NCBI GenBank assembly: GCA_024330265.1
Contig: JANDLT010000004.1
Span: 1-64,000 of the forward strand
Reading direction: 5' to 3'
DNA length: 64,000 bases
From: Pyrinomonadaceae bacterium MAG19_C2-C3
GTDB taxonomy: Bacteria; Acidobacteriota; Blastocatellia; Pyrinomonadales; Pyrinomonadaceae
Below are positions 62,353-64,000 of the stretch, piece after piece (positions within the stretch are counted from its first letter, which is position 1; every line of letters starts with the position of its first letter). A program made the translations under genes and the position numbers. Below the pieces are notes generated by a model. It was not told the DNA's origin. It searched no databases and saw only the letters and a program-made list of their open reading frames with translations.

Positions 62353-64000
62353 GATTCGCTTGTCGCTCGCGGTCGCATTTCTGCCCGCGAGGTCGCCGCC
62401 GCGCAAGTTGCCTTTTTCGTTGATGAAGAACGAACGGCGTCCCGATTTGCCATAGACTTCGGGCGTCGCGGTCGCTTCAAATGTAGAACCGTTGGCACTC
62501 ATCTCGATGCGATAACCTTTCGCCGTGAAGCGTTCGGCATTGTCGTCTTCGCCGTCTTCGCTTTTGCCGCTTAGTTCTTCAAGGGAAACGAAAGGCGCGT
62601 CTTGGGTTTTGACTTCCATGTTAATCGTATCTCCACCATTGCCATCCATTTTATCCGTGATTTTATAGCGGCGTTGAAGTTGGGCGTAATACAAGCTTCG
62701 CAACGCGCTTTGCGCCATCGCATCATTGGTGATGACTTCTTGATGTGCGGCGGCGAGTGACGATGTTTGAGAAAAGAGGCGCACGGCGTCAATCGGGATG
62801 CGGAGTTCGTGTTGCGCTCCGAGCGGGTCGGCGGTAATCGTGTAGGTCACGGCGCGCGGGTCTATATCAATGCCCGCGTAAGGATTCGGCACATTGCCGA
62901 TGGCGGCGAGAACGCTCTTTTGCGACATGTTGATAAGGGCTTTGACAAGCGTGTTGGCGACATAAAATTCACCGAGTTTTTCGGTTTTTTGCCAACTGCG
63001 CGCCGCCGTAAAACGATTGTCGGCGGCGAGACCGCCGCCTTCACGAAAAGCTTTGATGACCGCACGCGCGGCTTCGGCGTCGGGCGTGAGCAGTAGATAA
63101 TCACCGACGAAACTGACCATGTTATTCGTGAACATCACGCTCTCCACACCGTCGCGGCGTTCGATGAGATTGATGTCTTTGGGAACTTTAATGCCCGCGA
63201 GTTCGAGCGCGACGGGAAGCAATCTTTGCAGACGCGCTTTGTCCTGCACGGCGATGAGAAAGTACATGCCCATCGAAGACGGCGAAGCGGCGACGGCGGC
63301 ATCTTGCTTTGAAGCGTCGTTGGCGGAAGTCGGAGAAGCCGTCGCGTTGGCAGTGGAAACTGTGAGCGTCGCCGTCGCTTTGGTCGTCGCGTCATCATCA
63401 TCTTCTTCTTCAACCGGAGCGGCGGGTGACATCTCTTTGGTTATCCATTTTTCGGAAACCCCGAAAGCGATTTCGCTGCCGAACGCGGCGAGAAGTTCAT
63501 CGCGGAATTTGAAATTGTGTTGGGTTTCAATCGCAAAGATGCTCGCTTCGAGCGGTGACAACGCGGCGTCAGTGGTGAGAGTGGCGGCGGACGATGATGA
63601 TGCGGGGTTGGCGGCGTTTGCCTTCTTCGCGGCTTGGACTTCGCTCGTGTGAGCGGCTTTCGCACTGCCGATGATTTCGTCGTAGATGCGCGGCATGTCG
63701 AGCGAGACGGAAGCGAAAATCCCCGTCTCAACCGGCATCAGATTCGCGGCTTGGGTGGCAAGCGGCTTGCCCGAAACGATGAACGGCAATAAGGGAATGG
63801 GTCCGACGGGGATGCCCTGTTTGTTGGCGATGAGGACACGAATCGAGGCGGCTTCGCTGTCTAAATTGAACGCCGCGCCGACGGCTTCAACCGATTCGTA
63901 ACCGCGCGTGAAACCGCCGAACAGGGCGGGGAACACCGACGATGAAAGCCGGTCAATCGCGCTTGGCGCGGGCGGTGCTTCGGGCGCAGAAGGTTCGTCC
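62347..64000 (-). CDS. DUF3352-like periplasmic protein (5' end outside window)
   Basis: The frame is open to the window edge (residues such as EAPPAPSAIDRLSSSVFPAL lie before the first GTG at 63936), so the start is beyond 64000. Its outer part resembles the anti-sigma protein at 52996: LPFIVSGKPLATQAANLMPV, LLAAFGSEIAFGVSEKW, IERRDGVESVMFTNNMVSFV. It has an Ala/Thr/Ser-rich linker and acidic stretches (EEEDDDDATT). It likely works in the cell envelope. Function not known. Confidence 0.7.
   Translation of the reverse strand, partial: DEPSAPEAPPAPSAIDRLSSSVFPALFGGFTRGYESVEAVGAAFNLDSEAASIRVLIANKQGIPVGPIPLLPFIVSGKPLATQAANLMPVETGIFASVSLDMPRIYDEIIGSAKAAHTSEVQAAKKANAANPASSSSAATLTTDAALSPLEASIFAIETQHNFKFRDELLAAFGSEIAFGVSEKWITKEMSPAAPVEEEDDDDATTKATATLTVSTANATASPTSANDASKQDAAVAASPSSMGMYFLIAVQDKARLQRLLPVALELAGIKVPKDINLIERRDGVESVMFTNNMVSFVGDYLLLTPDAEAARAVIKAFREGGGLAADNRFTAARSWQKTEKLGEFYVANTLVKALINMSQKSVLAAIGNVPNPYAGIDIDPRAVTYTITADPLGAQHELRIPIDAVRLFSQTSSLAAAHQEVITNDAMAQSALRSLYYAQLQRRYKITDKMDGNGGDTINMEVKTQDAPFVSLEELSGKSEDGEDDNAERFTAKGYRIEMSANGSTFEATATPEVYGKSGRRSFFINEKGNLRGGDLAGRNATASDKRIN

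Overview
The window looks like a chromosomal segment of a Gram-negative-type bacterium of middling GC content. Acidobacteriota, perhaps Blastocatellia, is my best guess; it rests on gene style (WecA-like enzyme with a GAF-like tail, large FecR/DUF3352-type anti-sigma proteins, many palindromic intergenic repeats) and not on any marker gene. No rRNA, tRNA, CRISPR array, integrase or transposase was seen.

Layout. (1) 0.16-0.5 kb: a HicAB toxin-antitoxin pair whose toxin is cut down to its last third by a palindromic repeat. (2) 0.6-36.9 kb, almost all on the minus strand: a large exopolysaccharide or O-antigen locus. Read in the direction of transcription it holds a LuxR-type regulator, a small Lys-rich protein, a Wzz/BY-kinase fusion, gmd and fcl (GDP-L-fucose), a GT4, a WecA/MraY-like initiating transferase, an O-antigen ligase-like protein, a TPR protein, Wzm/Wzt ABC export genes, two methyltransferases, many glycosyltransferases (14 in the locus, including a STELLO/DUF288-type enzyme), a Wzy-like polymerase, a WcaF-like acetyltransferase and a secreted beta-helix protein. 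Many genes overlap by 4 bp (ATGA), so translational coupling is likely. (3) 37-42.8 kb: an orphan HprK-like P-loop kinase, a ferrochelatase with a four-cysteine set, MsrP/MsrQ and a hypothetical protein. (4) 43.0-45.3 kb: a plasmid-like module of a small HTH protein, ParA and a winged-helix protein, with direct repeats in front and clusters of an octamer inside the third gene. (5) 45.3-52.3 kb: metX, then a subtilisin-type protease with a pro-domain, a B12-type radical SAM RiPP C-methyltransferase, a free-standing protein resembling that pro-domain, and a 2OG-Fe(II) oxygenase. This is the best candidate for an undescribed system. (6) 52.3-64 kb: an ECF sigma factor with a 961-aa zinc-finger/FecR/DUF3352-like anti-sigma protein, a MazF-type toxin broken by a 2-bp expansion, two ABC-2 transporter gene sets interrupted by a SnoaL-like gene and a RelE-type toxin-antitoxin pair, and a second DUF3352-like protein running off the window.

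Four MITE-like elements (about 25.7, 32.7, 38.1 and 62.1 kb) share CTCACC...GGTGAG ends, each flanked by a perfect 7-bp direct repeat, and are built from serial small hairpins. Other palindromic repeat families lie at 0.05, 39.5, 40.8, 48.7, 51.3, 57.5/58.1 and 61.7 kb.
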